From Dendrobium chrysotoxum (lineage: Eukaryota; Streptophyta; Magnoliopsida; Asparagales; Orchidaceae): a stretch of 64,000 nt of DNA. The translations under genes were made by a program, and so were the position numbers. Under the pieces are notes generated by a model. It did no database searches. It was not told the origin of the DNA and saw only the letters and a list, made by a program, of their open reading frames with translations. The stretch lies in NCBI GenBank assembly GCA_019925795.1, contig CM034312.1:23959914-24023913 (forward strand). Direction: 5' to 3'. Shown piece after piece: positions 1 to 12,545 of this stretch. Within the stretch, counting starts at the first letter, position 1. The number at the start of each line of letters is the position of its first letter.

Positions 1-844
1 GTCCCATAAGTGAATTAGTTGAATCTTGGGGTTATCACATGAAGGTTATCATTAATTCATATATCATATATCAATCAGCATATTCTTTCAATCAGATAAC
101 TATTACATTCTAGTATATATCAGTCTTGCCAATCCTCTCAGCATAAATTATATTTCAATATTATCATATCAAATTACAGTACATCACTTTAAACCATTTT
201 CAATATACATTTTCCTACTCATTTCACAAAAATATTGATATACATGTTTTTAACCAGTGAAAATATAAAAAAAAATATCATATTATTCAGAATGATCAAA
301 GCTATAACATATCAAAAATTACACGGTGAACGCTTACAAAATCAATATATAATATATTTTTGACAGATTTAAGAAAAATAAAATTTGTAGAAACTAAAAT
401 CATAAAAAATAGGAGTAAGAGGATAGTTACTTACAACAAATAGATTTTTTTTTTGTAAAAGAATTGATGAATGAAAAGTCCTAGATGAACTTTGTCTTCC
501 TCCCTCTCTCTTTCTTCTCTCCCTTCTCCTTCGGTTTCTTCCTGGCCATGTCATGAGTAAGGGAGGTGGTGGGGTGAAATGGCATAGATATTTAAAATAA
601 AAAATATATAAATACTTTTAGTGGCCTAGTGCCGCAACACTTCAACCTAGCGCCTCAGCGCCACATGTTGAATTCAGAATTATTATAGAAATAGAGGCTT
701 CAACACCACCATAGCATTTTCTAGTGCCATTGCGCTCAAAGGCTAGCGCCTCAGTGCTCACAATCTCAACATCGCAGCAATTCAATTCAAACAAAAATTC
801 AAATATTTCATTTTAAAATATATTTTCATATTTTGGGTTATTAC
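1..844 (-). mobile_element. LTR fragment, family A (Ty3-like), left part outside window
   Basis: This is one of six copies in the window of an LTR family lying in the minus orientation. The right end reads TTTGGGTTATTAC, the reverse of an LTR start of type TGTAATAACCC. Shared landmarks with the copies near 26.5, 28.9, 44.2 and 48.7 kb are a CATATCAAAAATTACACGGTG-like block near 318, the block AGATTTAAGAAAAATAAA near 365, AGTTACTTACAA near 425 and GTGGCCTAGTGCCGC near 620. The terminal CA is mutated and no TSD can be tested because the left end lies outside the window. An L1 LINE starts just to the right. Confidence 0.55.
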
Positions 845-954
845 TTAAGACTCCCAACAATCCCTTATCCAGTAAGACCCTAATCGTTTACCATTTTTTT
901 TAAGTCCACTAGAGCCAAAGATAAGAAGGTTCAATCCCAAATATCCAAATCCTA

Positions 955-2410
955 ATGATCTTCCCTAGAATTGCCTCTTGGAATATAAGAGAATTTAATA
1001 ATCCTAAAAAGGTGTTAAGTTGCAAAAAGTTAGTTCAATCACATGAATTGGATATGATTTGTCTCTTAGAAGCTAAAATTATATATTAGCTTCTCTTAAA
1101 ATCAATTAGTATTACTCTTCTCACATGACTTTTTTCCAATGAAGATGGTGCTCATAACTTTGAGCATTCTAATCTGGGTAGAATTTGGGTGAAATGGAAT
1201 GCATCTATTATTTCCTTTTCCCCATCTTTCTCTTCCAGTCAACTGATTAATAGCTCCATTTCTATTAAAGACTCGCTTTCCTTCTAGATTATAGTGGTGT
1301 ATGCCTCAAATTCTTATTCTGAAAGGCTTTGCCTTTGGGAACAACTCAAGTCCATTTCTTGTAGTATCAATTCCCGTTGGACCATTATTAGAGATTTTAG
1401 TTGATGTAGATTTGCCTTTGAGAAAGTGAGTGGAAGCATTTTACACCACATCAAGCTTTAAGATTTTTAACAACCTAATATTTGACTATGGCTTGAAAGA
1501 TTTAACATCTGTAGGGCATTTTTTCACCTGGTATAACCAAAGGGTGGATCACCCTATACACATCAAACTTGATAGAGTCTTGGTTAATGTTTCATGGCTA
1601 GATTGCTTCCCCCTCTCCTCTTACAAATTCAAAAACCCTTCCTACTCTGATCACTCACCCCCTCATTCTATATTTGGATAATTCTAGCAAGAAGAATGGT
1701 ATATTTCTTTTTAAAGTTATTGGATCAAAAGGCTAGTTTTTTGGATTCTCTGATTGCTATTTTTTTACAGCCTAAACACGATAATCCAATTTTTGTGTTA
1801 TATCAGTATTTATAAGGCTTAAAGGATGCTATTAAATATAAGCCCTAGTTCTCTTCATCTCACCTTTCCTCTCAAATGACTTCCCTTCAATCCCAAGAGC
1901 CTCTGATGTGCCTCATTCAACTGGACCCTCTTCACCTTACTCTGAATGCTTCTATGAAAGATTGTAATGATTAATTGAGCTTATGTACTTTTTGTTGGGC
2001 CTCATGGGTTATGTAAAGGTCTAAAGCAATATGGCTTTTGTAGGGAGAAGATGGCCTTCAGTTCCTTTATACAAAAAATAATATAAGGAGAATCTACAAC
2101 ATAATTAAGGAGGTTTATACTAGCGCTGGCTCTTCTTCTTGCCCTCACGGTACCTCTTCTGCTATCATCCAACATTTTCCTAAGCTTTTCAACTCTCCTA
2201 GCACCCCTATTTCTAACCTCTCCTCCATCCCTACTGGTCGAACCCTTTCACCCCATTTAACTGCATCTGTAACTGCTCTTATCATTAGGATGAAATTAAT
2301 AATGTTATCTTCTCCAGCCCCTCCTCATATGCCCCTAATCCAGACGACTTCTTCTTTGAATTTTATAAAAGCACTTGAATTATTTTTTGCCCTCATATTT
2401 ATAAGGCTAT
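955..2410 (+). pseudogene. L1-type LINE ORF2, endonuclease half (broken)
   Basis: The plus strand encodes the start of a plant L1 ORF2 protein: the residues ASWNIREFNNP near 975 match the 'WNIRGLNNP' start of the apurinic-like endonuclease, followed by LVQSHELDMICLLEAKI. A stretch near 1520-1675 reads FTWYNQRVDHP, then KLDRVLVNVSWL, then a SDHSP motif, the typical C-terminal part of the endonuclease. The linker to the reverse transcriptase follows with several stops and frameshifts. The frame ends abruptly at 2410, where an 8.4-kb LTR element is inserted; the same LINE resumes at 10844. It is a dead copy, with more than five in-frame stops across the segment. Confidence 0.85.
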
Positions 2411-2980
2411 TGATGGGGGTTGTAGAGTGCACTTTTAAATTATAAAAATATTTAAGGCTCTATCTCCCCTAAGTAATGCTTAAGTTTTCTTTGATATATG
2501 AAAAATAAAATTCCCACTTAATATACGCAAATATACATGCTCAATCAAGTATTAAAGTGATAGAGTAGAGTGTCAAACCCATGAGAAAGTAATCTTTTTA
2601 GCAATCAACTAATACTGTTTACTCTGATTATAAAATTATCCTACTAAAATAAAAATATTTATTGCGGAGATTCAATTACTGAATAAAAATAGTAAAATAA
2701 TTGAGGCAATATTTAAATAAAATAGTTTAGAGTGATGAATATAAATTATATATCTTTTCTAATAAAATTCTTATTTGTAATGTAATTCAGAGCACATGCA
2801 TCTCTAGATCTCTATCGAGCTTGTAAGGATAAAAAGGATATATGCTGACTTCTTACAGCTATATCATCTCCTTATGAACCTAGCAATTTTGTATCTTATG
2901 GCTAGGTATGCAAATATACTATTTTAATATTCCTGGTTGTTCTTGCATTCCTTTGTCGAGGCTATGCATCACACTAAATT

Positions 2981-3052
<72 letters not shown>

Positions 3053-3990
3053 ATTATGTGTATTAAATAAAGAGTAGGATAATATTAAAAATATCATTTA
3101 ACTTTATAGCCAAAGAATCTTTATTAGTACTTAATATGTTTTCTACTTCATCAATCCAAAATTAGAGAATTAGTCAGACATGAAAGAAGAGATAAGCAAA
3201 CTAATTTTCAGTAAAATCATGGAAGAACAAAAATACAAGAGAGTGATATCACTTAGAAGGATCAACATTTCTCCTCTACACTCCTTCCTTAATGTAAGGA
3301 GTTACTCCAACAAACACTGACTAAAATACTCTAATGATTATATCTAGTACTTTCCTAGTCTCCTTTAGAATTGACTCTAAGAGAGATATAAAGTACTAAA
3401 ATTATACAAGTGACTCAAACTCTCTTATAAACATAACACAATGAGTATTTATAGAAAAACACAAATTAGGCAACTGACGCAGTGGTACTTGAAAGATCGG
3501 CACCGCCGCACCCATAAATTATACTAGCATTATTGTGCTGATGTTTTTGCTACGTCATGGTACTTGCTGATTTGGATCAGTTACTTAGTGAACATTCATG
3601 TCGCTTCACTGGCAGATTATTCTCTTTGAAAGTTACAACTACTACATCATGGCGCTGCTGACTTTCAAATGCTGTGGCGCCCGAGTGGAAAATTTGACGC
3701 TACGGAGTGATAGATTGTAATGTCGCGGTACTTGAAGATAATGAACATGGTGCTGCCAAACTGACCATTTTAACATTGCTACATTGTCAAACAGAGAAGT
3801 CTGCACTGCCATGTCAATATTGTAGCGCTCTGGCGATATCTTTGATGGCATTGATTCATCAGACGCCATGGTGCTGAATGATATTTAGAATTTTGTGCCC
3901 TTTTAATATTTTTCATGCATAAAATAATTAAAATAATAAATTTTCACTAAAAATATAACACATAAAATAATATATTATTTACATTTATTA
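2411..3990 (-). repeat. 3' LTR of the Tat-like element
   Basis: It aligns throughout with the LTR at 9290-10838 but carries many substitutions and an extra (AT)n run at 2989-3049, so the insertion is old. It starts TGATGGGGGTTG; the expected end TTATCA has decayed to TTATTA. The part from about 3480 to 3880 is rich in words of the type GCGGCGCT and ATGGTGCTG, shared with the other LTR. Confidence 0.85.
2989..3049. repeat. (AT)n microsatellite
   Basis: About 30 uninterrupted AT dinucleotides inside the left LTR; absent from the partner LTR, where the same point (near 9870) has only a short TACATATATGG, so it grew after insertion. Confidence 0.97.
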
Positions 3991-4010
3991 AATTTTCCCC
4001 AGTTTAAACT
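3991..4010 (-). other. Polypurine tract of the Tat-like element
   Basis: On the minus strand the bases just before the 3' LTR read AGTTTAAACTGGGGAAAATT, preceded by a CTAGTGGACAAGCAAG stretch. The order 'GACAAGCAA ... TTTGGGGGAATTTGATAAGTG' is the usual 3' end of plant Tat/Athila-lineage elements, where it primes plus-strand DNA synthesis. Confidence 0.7.
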
Positions 4011-5269
4011 CTTGCTTGTCCACTAGAAGATAAAATTTTATAATTCTGATTAAATGATTAATCAAAGTAAAAATTGATAATTTAAAATTACTAAAATATA
4101 GGATAATACATCACGGTCTAATAGTAGTAAAAATGAATAAAATTATAATTCTAGTTTGAAAAAAATACTAATGATTACACTAATCAGACGTCCTTGTTAA
4201 TACTTAATTTGAATTCACAAGTTATAAATTTAATTATTAACTTTTGAATTTATAATAAATAATGTTTCTTAATTATTAGATATGTTAGTAGTTAAAATTA
4301 AAACTTTATTTGTTCACCATCATTTATACTAGCTTTCTTATTTTATCCTTTATAAATTTAAGTATAAAATTATAATCAGATTCTAAGCTTTTAATTGATA
4401 TTAATTTTTCAATATACTCATCTTTTCTTTTTCTTCTATTTCTTTTATTTTTTTAGAACTATTTTCATAGTTCTTTTTTTTCATTTTATAGAATACATAA
4501 TTAATAATTTTGAATATCAATTTTTTTGCTTTAAATCTTTTTACAATCTTAAAGAATTTTATTAAGGATTTAATAAGATTACCAATTTTAAATTAAGGTT
4601 GCTTATAATTTTTAATTTTAATCTACTCATATCTAATCTTTAATCCTAATATCTTCATTTCAAAATTAATGCATAAAGGTATAACTTATAATTTTAAATT
4701 AAATAATAACTTAAATAATATATATTAGTTAATTATTAGTTTTCCCACTCTATGAAATATAAATAGTGTTAATTTAAACTATGATATAGGATTTTATTAT
4801 TATCATAATTTTATATAATTTTTAATTATTATTTTTACTAAAGTTAATTGACTAATCAAAATATAAGAGATTAATAAAAGATAATGAAAATAATTATAAG
4901 CATGAAGGGAATTTTAATAAAATATAAATAATAATTAATACTACACATGCTTTCATATGAACAATACAAGGTGTATAAAATATGTGATAACATAACATGA
5001 TAATAACATAGGTTATAAGATAACTCATACACTAGGCACCATACATATCATCACAAGTGGGTTGTCTTCCATAAGAACTAAATTTTAAGTATTCAGCCAA
5101 ACTATACAATATCCCTTCCTAATTCAAAATAAAATAAAAATATGCTACTCAACCAAAGTAGCCTTGAAACTCCCTCCCTCTCTCTCTCTCTAAAGCAAAA
5201 GAAAATCAACACCTAACTCTCTGAATTAGGGTCTTCTTCCTCCTCATTAACATCATCATCATTATGTCT
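4011..5269. other. AT-rich internal region of the Tat-like element, no gene seen
   Basis: This is the 3' internal region of the minus-strand element. It is very AT-rich, has no open frame of note on either strand, and no similarity to pol domains that I can see. It probably is the untranslated or deleted region left after loss of pol. Confidence 0.6.
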
Positions 5270-5588
5270 TTACTCATGAGGCTTCCAAACAAAGGGATTG
5301 TAGGTATGTGTAGAGGGGAACCGAAGTTGTTCAGGATGCTCCATGAAAGGGCTACTCTTAAACATATTAACAAGTGCATCATTAAAGTCTGAGTTGTATC
5401 TATAATACCTATCTTGTTGGTCCATACTATGAGCCATCCTCATTTTTATCTTAAATTGTCTGTCCCTACTTTCTTCACATAAGTGGGTCACCTCTTTCAT
5501 TTTTCCTATCAAATTTGACACCTGCTCTACCAATGTTTTAGGTGCTCTGACACTCCTATTATTCTTGTCGCTTCCTCGTCTACCAGGT
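5270..5588 (-). pseudogene. C-terminal part of the gag-like transposon protein
   Basis: An open frame of about 105 residues runs leftward from the solo LTR border at 5588 to a stop at 5270. It contains a charged stretch with TLVEQVSNLIGKMKEVTHLCE and a Tyr/Asn/Pro-rich tail. The apparent start codon of the longer frame (to 5638) lies inside the inserted solo LTR, so that start is artificial; the segment continues the protein coded at 7867-8610. Function is unknown beyond association with Tat-type elements. Confidence 0.55.
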
Positions 5589-7793
5589 TGTAATACCTCG
5601 TATATTGACTCTATCAAATTATTTATTTTTAGAGTCAATATAAGTTCAAATTATAAACTATCTTCGCCATAATATTATTATTATAGTATTTTACCTGCAT
5701 AATATTTTTCGTAATTTTTGGGAGCAGGTGAAAATTCTTAAAAAATTGACACATGTCGATACAAGTGGGGATTTTGGGGCCGTTAGGTGTTCATTTTGCA
5801 AACAAATTTCATCAATTTTTTTTAATAAAATGATTTATTTTATGATTATTTTTCTATAATTTTTAAAACCCAAAATAATTTATATGAATTTTTTATTAAA
5901 AAAATTAATTAAATTAAATAGTTATACTAGTATTTTATTATAAATATCTTAAACCATTATATAAATCTGATTAATCCTTTTATTATAAATATCTTAAACC
6001 ATTATAAATTTGATTATAAGTTTGGCTAACATAGAGTAGTTTAATGAAATGAGAGGGAAAAGTGAGGAGAGAGAAAAGAGAAGTTCAGATTTGGAAGCCA
6101 CAGAGCAATTTTCGTCAATCAGGCCTGTTGGAAGATTTGCTCATCTCATTGTAAGAAATCATTACCCTATTTCTGATTTCAAAAATTTTTATTTTTAGTA
6201 TTTTTCTGTCCAAATTTGTATTTTCGTTACTGAAAAATGAGAATAATTTTGTATTGGTAAAACTTTCACCGTGTAATTTTTTATATATTATAGAGATTGA
6301 GATTATGAATATTTTAAGTATTTATTTGAGATTTTTCAGCATATGATTTTAAAAATACAGTGATTTTTGCCTACTCAAAAATTTATTTTAACGTCTAAAA
6401 ATAATGATTTAGTTCAACTAAAGATTTATAATACTATTTTATGTAATATTTAGTAATTTAGTTAAATTCTAAAAATATAAATTTTTTATGAGTATAATTT
6501 TTGTTACCTACTGTTAAGACATTTTGGTACATTCTGAATTAAGATTAATTATGCTTTATTTATTATAATACATTAAAAATGAATGTATATATATGATTTA
6601 GTAATAGATGGTCGCTATTATTATTATAGTATTATGATAATGATGTTTGTATAAAAGATAAGTAAAGACTAGTTGACCTGTTGGTCTAAGACTGATTGAA
6701 CCTATATAGGATGGTGGTCTGGCGGGCTTTCATTTAAATATTATGATTTGGTATTATCCTCTACTAATTTATGTAATACTGATTGAGAGTTATAAGGAGA
6801 TGATTACTATGTCGACGGGCAAGTGATGACTTTTTTTACTGAGCCAACGGTTTACTGATATACTGAAAAATATCGTGATAGCTAAGACTTCTTACTTGCT
6901 TAGTGTGACTACTAAAATGCATATTCTTAAGGCATTATTTTTATTATTATATGGATTTATTATTATTATACGGATTGACTGTTATTGCATTATTTTACTG
7001 CTCCTGCCACTAGATTTTTATTGTTACGGATTTAGATGCTGATATTATTTGATACTACTAATTTAATATACTGATGCTAAGTATGTGATATACTGAGCAC
7101 GTGATATAAAATCTCTAGATAGTATGGGTATATTCTTATATAATTTTATTTTATTAATATAATTTTGACAGCCTTTATTGATATTTTAATTTGAAGTTTT
7201 ATATAATTTTTATACTGATTGGTATTATTGATATGAAGATTGCTTTATAGATTTGACACTCATATTAATTTACTATTTTACTGGCTTTCGTACCATAGTG
7301 TTTTACTGTTTATAAATTATACTACTACTGCATATGAATTTTATTATTTTTGCACTGATTCAATGATCATATAAATATTATTGCTATGATTTGATCCTTG
7401 ACATGCATATTACTCATTTATCATGCTTTAAATTCAGTTGTAGGTTTTGATGACCTGTTGGACTTTTTAAGCTTATTATATGTGGTTAAATAATTTCAGG
7501 TCAAGGCAGATGATCAGGAGTGTGAGGCTGGTCATGATTTCTTCAAGTTCAAGTTTATTTTATTTTAGTTATTCTTTTACATTCATGACTAGATAGATAT
7601 ATATGTAATGATTGTATAGATCTTTAGTATTATATATGATTTTTAGGAATGAATATAGATATGTACATTGATGTTTTAAATTATAGAATATATTTTATTG
7701 TTTATTACTTATAGATGATATTAAATAACTCTAGTTGTTATTTACTAACAGATAAATGAATAATTTTTTCAAATTATATTTTGGGGTATCACA
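5589..7793 (+). mobile_element. Solo LTR, Tekay-like Ty3 family, inside the Tat-like element
   Basis: It starts TGTAATACCTCG and ends GGGGTATCACA; these termini are mutually inverted (TGTRATACC) as in Tekay/Del LTRs. Flanks are CAGGT (5584-5588) and CAAGT (7794-7798), a 4/5 TSD. No coding sequence lies inside, so this is a recombination product of a full element. At about 6140 the bases CATTGTAAG give a possible splice donor after a purine-rich leader. Its insertion cut the gag-like gene of the host element in two. Confidence 0.85.
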
Positions 7794-7866
7794 CAAGTAA
7801 TCTAGGCTCACTGAAATCACCCACTTTCTCATCCTTCCTTGCTTACTTTAAACCCATAATGTTTTT

Positions 7867-8610
7867 TTATGATAGCTTGAATGGGAAATAATTATTCTTT
7901 ATTATGTCCCCCCTAACACCTGCTACTACACATAAAGCATATACAAGATAAGGGTGCTCTAACCCAGCAGATATGGTACCCATAATGATGTACATAAGAG
8001 ATGAAAAAATAAGTTTTTCTATATCAATGGAATATCTCATTTGACAGAAGGGCACGACCACAGGTGACTTTACTGATATTTCAACTAGGTAACAAATGAG
8101 CAGAAATGAAATAAAGCAGTCTTTGAAAGTTTGAGTCATATAAGAAGCAGGGAAATTGATGATTCTGTTTTCTTTCTTTTTTCACTGAGTTCCACTATTA
8201 AGTCCACACAAAATGTTCAGGATCTCTTTAGGATTTACAAGTGTATTAATAAAAGCATTATATTCATCAAATTCAAGGTTTCTAAGTATGTAAATTTTGT
8301 TAATGGCCACTGAATCAAAAGGGAACCACTTATCTCGAGCATAACATCTATTATCCACTACCTCTTTTTTATTTGCAAAAAATTCTCGGACAACATTAAT
8401 AATAGCAGCATATGGCTCTTCACAAAAACTTTTCCAGCCTCTACTCATAATGATTTGCATAATGGGTTGAGTAGGAATCTGAAAATCTAGTTCTGGAATC
8501 AGTTGCTTATTTACAACTAAGTTAACAAATCTAAATTCAGCATTAGCAGAGATGAATTTGCTCTTATTAAAAGAAGAAGCCATCTTCTTACCAAAAATCT
8601 TAGGAGCCAT
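7867..8610 (-). pseudogene. Gag-like 'putative plant transposon protein', N-terminal part (frameshifted)
   Basis: Two consecutive minus-strand frames make up one protein. The first (8610 to 8182, 142 residues) has FISANAEFRFVNLVVNKQLIPE, then MSRGWKSFCEEPYAAIINVVREFFAN, matching the family pattern of a Trp-Lys 'rgW' motif followed by 'lV.eFyan' and an 'IN' step (here AINKIYIL). The second (8139 to 7867, 90 residues) has SSLMYIIMGTISAGLEHP and YALCVVAGV, matching the C-terminal half of the same domain (PF20167-like by pattern, not searched). One frameshift near 8140-8180 separates them. The start ATG at 8608-8610 is preceded by a 0.65-kb leader running from the primer site. The role in Tat-type elements is not established. 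Confidence 0.7.
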
Positions 8611-9263
8611 TATTCTAGAGATGATTTCAAAGAAAAGAGAAGAGTTTGAAGGAAATGAAAGGTATGAATGAAATAAAAATGGATCCCCTACTTATAACAT
8701 GATAAAACACTATGATGTTGTGAGACATGGCACTGTGGTGCTCAATGCAGGTACAAAATGACACAAGGGTCAACTGACAAGCACTGCAGCAGTTTAGGCC
8801 ATATGGCATAGCGACATTAGTTTTTTGAAATTGGAGTGTCTCTTTGAAAAAGGCCACCATTATGATGTTTGACATGTGGCAATGCTATGGTGCTTATGAT
8901 AGGGATTCATTGCGGCGTTATAAATGATATAATTATGATGCGTACCAATGCCGCGGTGTTGGTTAGTAATACCGCGACGCTCACCAAATTTTTATAATTA
9001 AAGTTATACGTGTATAATATACTTTTAACTTTTGGCAAAGGCATGCCTTTTTAACTTGAATTATAGAGCGCTGCGATGCTCAAACAATCAGCATTGCAAC
9101 GTTCTAATTATTAACAAAAAATATAATACAAACTATTCAAGATAATAATAAATGCAATAATGAATATGTAATCATAAATAAATCAAATAAAGTAAAGGAT
9201 ATAAGTAAGTTTAATGTTATAATTAATTCAATAATATAGTTAACATTTGCAAAAAGTGAAATA

Positions 9264-9289
9264 CTTCCCCGGCAATAGGGCTAAAAACT
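9264..9289 (-). other. Primer-binding site of the Tat-like element
   Basis: Just inside the right LTR the minus strand reads AGTTTTTAGCCCTATTGCC followed by GGGGAAG. The phrase 'GGCGCCGTTGCCGGGGAA' is the normal post-LTR sequence of plant Tat/Athila-lineage elements, and this is a decayed form of it. It fixes the element's orientation as minus. Confidence 0.75.
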
Positions 9290-10838
9290 TGATAGGGGAT
9301 ATGGAGTGTACTTTTGAAGTATAAAAATGTTTAAGGCTCTATCTCTCATAAATAATAGTTATATTTTCTTTGATATATAAAAAATAATAAACCCAACTTA
9401 ATATACGTAAGTATACGTGTCGAATCAAGTGATAAAGTGATAGAGTTGTGTATCAAACTCATGAGGAAGTATACTTTTTAGCAATCAACTATTACTGTTT
9501 ATTCTAATTGCAAAATTATCCTACTAAAATAAAAATATTTATTATGGATATTTAATTACTGAATAAAAATAGTAAAATAATGGATAAAATATTTAAATAA
9601 AGTGTTTAAGATTGATGAATGAAAATTGCATATAATTCATAATGAAATTTTTATTTGTAATATGATTCATAGCATATGCATCTCTAGATCTCTATCGAGC
9701 TTGTAGGGGTGAAAAATATATCTACAGACCTCCTATAGTTATATCATCTCCTTAAGAACCTAACATATTTTATATCCTATATCTAGGTATGCAAATATAC
9801 TATTTTAATATTCTTGGTTGTTCTTGTATTTCTTTATCGATGCTATACATCACACAAAGTTTTAACTACATATATGGTCACTATGTGTATTAAATAAAGA
9901 GTGGGATAATATTAAAATATCATTTAACTTTATAGCCTAAGAATCTTTATTAGTGCTTAATATGTTCTCTGTATCATCAATCAAAAATTAAAGAATTAGC
10001 CAAACATGAAAGAAGAGATAAGCAAACTTTTTTTTATTGAAATTATGGAAAAACAAAAATACAAGAGAGTGATATCACCCAGAAGGATTAATGTTTCTCC
10101 TTTACATTCCTTCTTCCATAATATATAGAGTTTCTCCAACAAACACTAATAAAAATACTCTAATGATTGTATCTAGTACTTCCCTAGTCTCCCTTAGAAT
10201 TGACTCTAAGAGAGATTTAAAGTACTCTAAAAAGTATTGAAATTATACAAGTGACTGAACACTCTTATAAATATAGCACAATGACTATTTATAGTAAAAT
10301 ATAAAGTAAGCAACTAGCACTACAATGCTTGAAAGATCATCTTCATCGTGCCCATAAATTATACTAATGCCATTGCGTTGATATTTTTACTATGCCACAG
10401 CGCTTGCTGACATGGATAAGTTACCTAGTGAACAATCATATTACTTCACTGGCAGATTATGTCCTTTAGAATTTATAATTGCTACGATGTGATGCTGTTG
10501 ACTTTCGAATGCTACGGCGCTCGAGTGGCAAATTTGGCACCAAGGCATAATAGATTGTGATGCTGCGGCACTTGAAGATAGTGAACATGGTGCTGCCAAG
10601 CTGATCATTTTGACGTTGTGGCACTATCAAACAAAGAAATCTATGCTGCCATGTCAATATTATGGCACTTTGATGGTATCCTTGATGGCGCTGCAACGCT
10701 GATTTGTTAGACACCGCGATGTTGAATGATACTTATAATTTTGTGCCCATTTTGTATTTTTTCTACACAACACAACTAAAATAATATATTTTCACTAAAA
10801 ATATAACACATAAAATAATTTATTATTTACACTTATCA
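9290..10838 (-). repeat. 5' LTR of the Tat-like element
   Basis: Starts TGATAGGGGATA and ends CACTTATCA on the plus strand; the L1 reading frame resumes five bases later. Alignable with 2411-3990 over its whole length. Confidence 0.85.
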
Positions 10839-10843
10839 ACTAT

Positions 10844-12545
10844 TAAATATTTGTTTCAACACGGTTACCTTCCTAAGAGAGCTAAAGCTACGGCTATTGC
10901 CTTAATCTCTAAAGTTAATCATATAAGTGATATCTCTAATTTTAGACCAATTTTTTTATGCAACACATTTTATAACATCATTACCAAGATATTGGGTAAT
11001 AGGTTAAAACCCCTTATGATGGATTTAATTTACCCAAGCCAAGTTGGTTTCATTCATAAGATGGTATCTATTAATAATATTATTTTTGCCTTTGAGTTGC
11101 TACAAGAATTTAACAGGCTACCTTCCCACAAGTATTTTTATGCTAAACTCAATTTTTATAAAGCATATGATACTATTTCTAGGGAGTTCATCTTGAAGAG
11201 GATGGAGTAGGAAGGGTTGCTCTGTTTATTCTTATCATGGGTAAAGACATGTATTGTTGATATGCAATTTTCTATTTATTTGAATGGTGGTCTTGATAAT
11301 TTTTTCTCTTTTAATTCAGGCTTGAGGCAGGGATGCAATCTCTCCCTATCTTTATTCTACTTTTCCATGGATGCTCTTTCCAGGTTGCTTCAATCTGCCT
11401 CTTTGTCTAATTGCTTTAATGATTTAAGGGCTTAGGTTCTCGATATTAGTCATTTTCTCTATGCTGATGACCTCCTTATCCTTGGTAAGGTAAATGTGCA
11501 AAATGCCCTAGCTTTAAACTCTATTATTGATCATTTCTCCTTTTTTCTGGTCTCCACATCAACAGAGAAAAAAGCTCTATCATTTTCTCTCATAATACCC
11601 AACAACCTGTGGATGTTTGTAATGTTCTCAATCTCTGGTTAGACAGCAATTCTCTAATTTACCTTGGGTTGCCTACTTTTACTAAGAGGTTAGATATTTC
11701 TGATTTTAATCCTCTTAAGCAAAAGATTGGTTCTCTACTTGCAGGTTGGAAAGAAAGATGCTTTCATTTGCTGGTAGGTTTCAGTTTGTTAGATGTACCA
11801 TGTGGAATACAATTGCTTACTGGATCAGAGGGTCTATTATTCCTAAATCTTATTATAAATTCATTGATAATATGTATGCTAAATTTTTATTCATGGTGAT
11901 CCTAATAGTAAGAAAATGCATATGGTATCCTGGAAAAAACACATGTCGGCCTAAGAAATTTGGTGGACTTCCCATTCAGGCCATCCTGGCCCTCTAGCAT
12001 GCTTTCTGCTGCTCTAAAGTTGTATTGTTCCTAGTGAGAGCCACTTGCCTCGTTGGAGTAAGGCTCATTATTCCTCCCCTTGGAAATAACTTCCAACCCC
12101 CCCATGCCTTCTGCTATATGGAGAGTTTTGCATAAGGTGGTTGTTCTTGTGAATAACAAATTTTCTTTCATTATCACACCCACTTGTGCTATTTCTTTTT
12201 CTTGGGACCATTGGTGCAACGGTTCCTCATTGGTGGACTTATTTGGCTTTGGTTATCTCATCCAGTTTTTTTCCTTCTAATGTACAAATCCATGATTTTA
12301 TTTCTAATAACTTTTGGAATCTCCATAGCAACCTTTCCTTCCCTCTTCAACAAGCCATCTGTAACATCCTTATATCCCAAGCTTCTCCTTCTTGGTTTTG
12401 GTGGCTTGATTCAAATCTTTTGTTAAAAAATTTTATGGGGATATGACACCTATCCTATGGCATAAGTTTGTTTGGCACATAAAGTTTGCTTTGAGGTATT
12501 TTATATTCTCTTGGTTGGCTCTTTCTGGGGGACTTAAGATGGCAA
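10844..12545 (+). pseudogene. L1-type LINE ORF2, reverse-transcriptase half (broken)
   Basis: Continuation of the LINE at 955-2410. It opens with FQHGYLPKRAKATAIALISKVNH and SNFRPIFLCNTFYNIITKILGNRLKP (first conserved RT blocks), then LNFYKAYDTISREFI (motif A region), a GLRQGCNLSLSLF turn near 11320, and the catalytic box YADD at 11460-11471. The post-RT part has YLGLPTFTKR, GWKERCF/AGRFQFV and a KFGGLPIQ motif, then a zf-RVT-like stretch near 12090-12540 with WDHWCNGSSL. Several frameshifts and stops make it inactive. No poly-A tail or TSD was found at its right end. Confidence 0.88.

Larger units (their letters stand above)
2411..10838 (-). mobile_element. Non-autonomous Tat/Athila-lineage Ty3 LTR element
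   Basis: A complete LTR element on the minus strand, inserted in the L1 LINE. The two LTRs (2411-3990 and 9290-10838) start TGAT and the right one ends TTATCA; flanks are GCTAT and ACTAT, a 4/5 match TSD. A primer site and a purine tract lie just inside the LTRs. The internal part is 5.3 kb, of which 2.2 kb is a later solo LTR, leaving about 3.1 kb. That space holds one gag-like protein similar to the 'putative plant transposon protein' domain found in Tat/Ogre-type elements, and no protease, reverse transcriptase, RNase H or integrase was seen. The element therefore would have needed a helper element. Clade assignment rests on the primer-site and purine-tract words and is inference. Confidence 0.8.
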
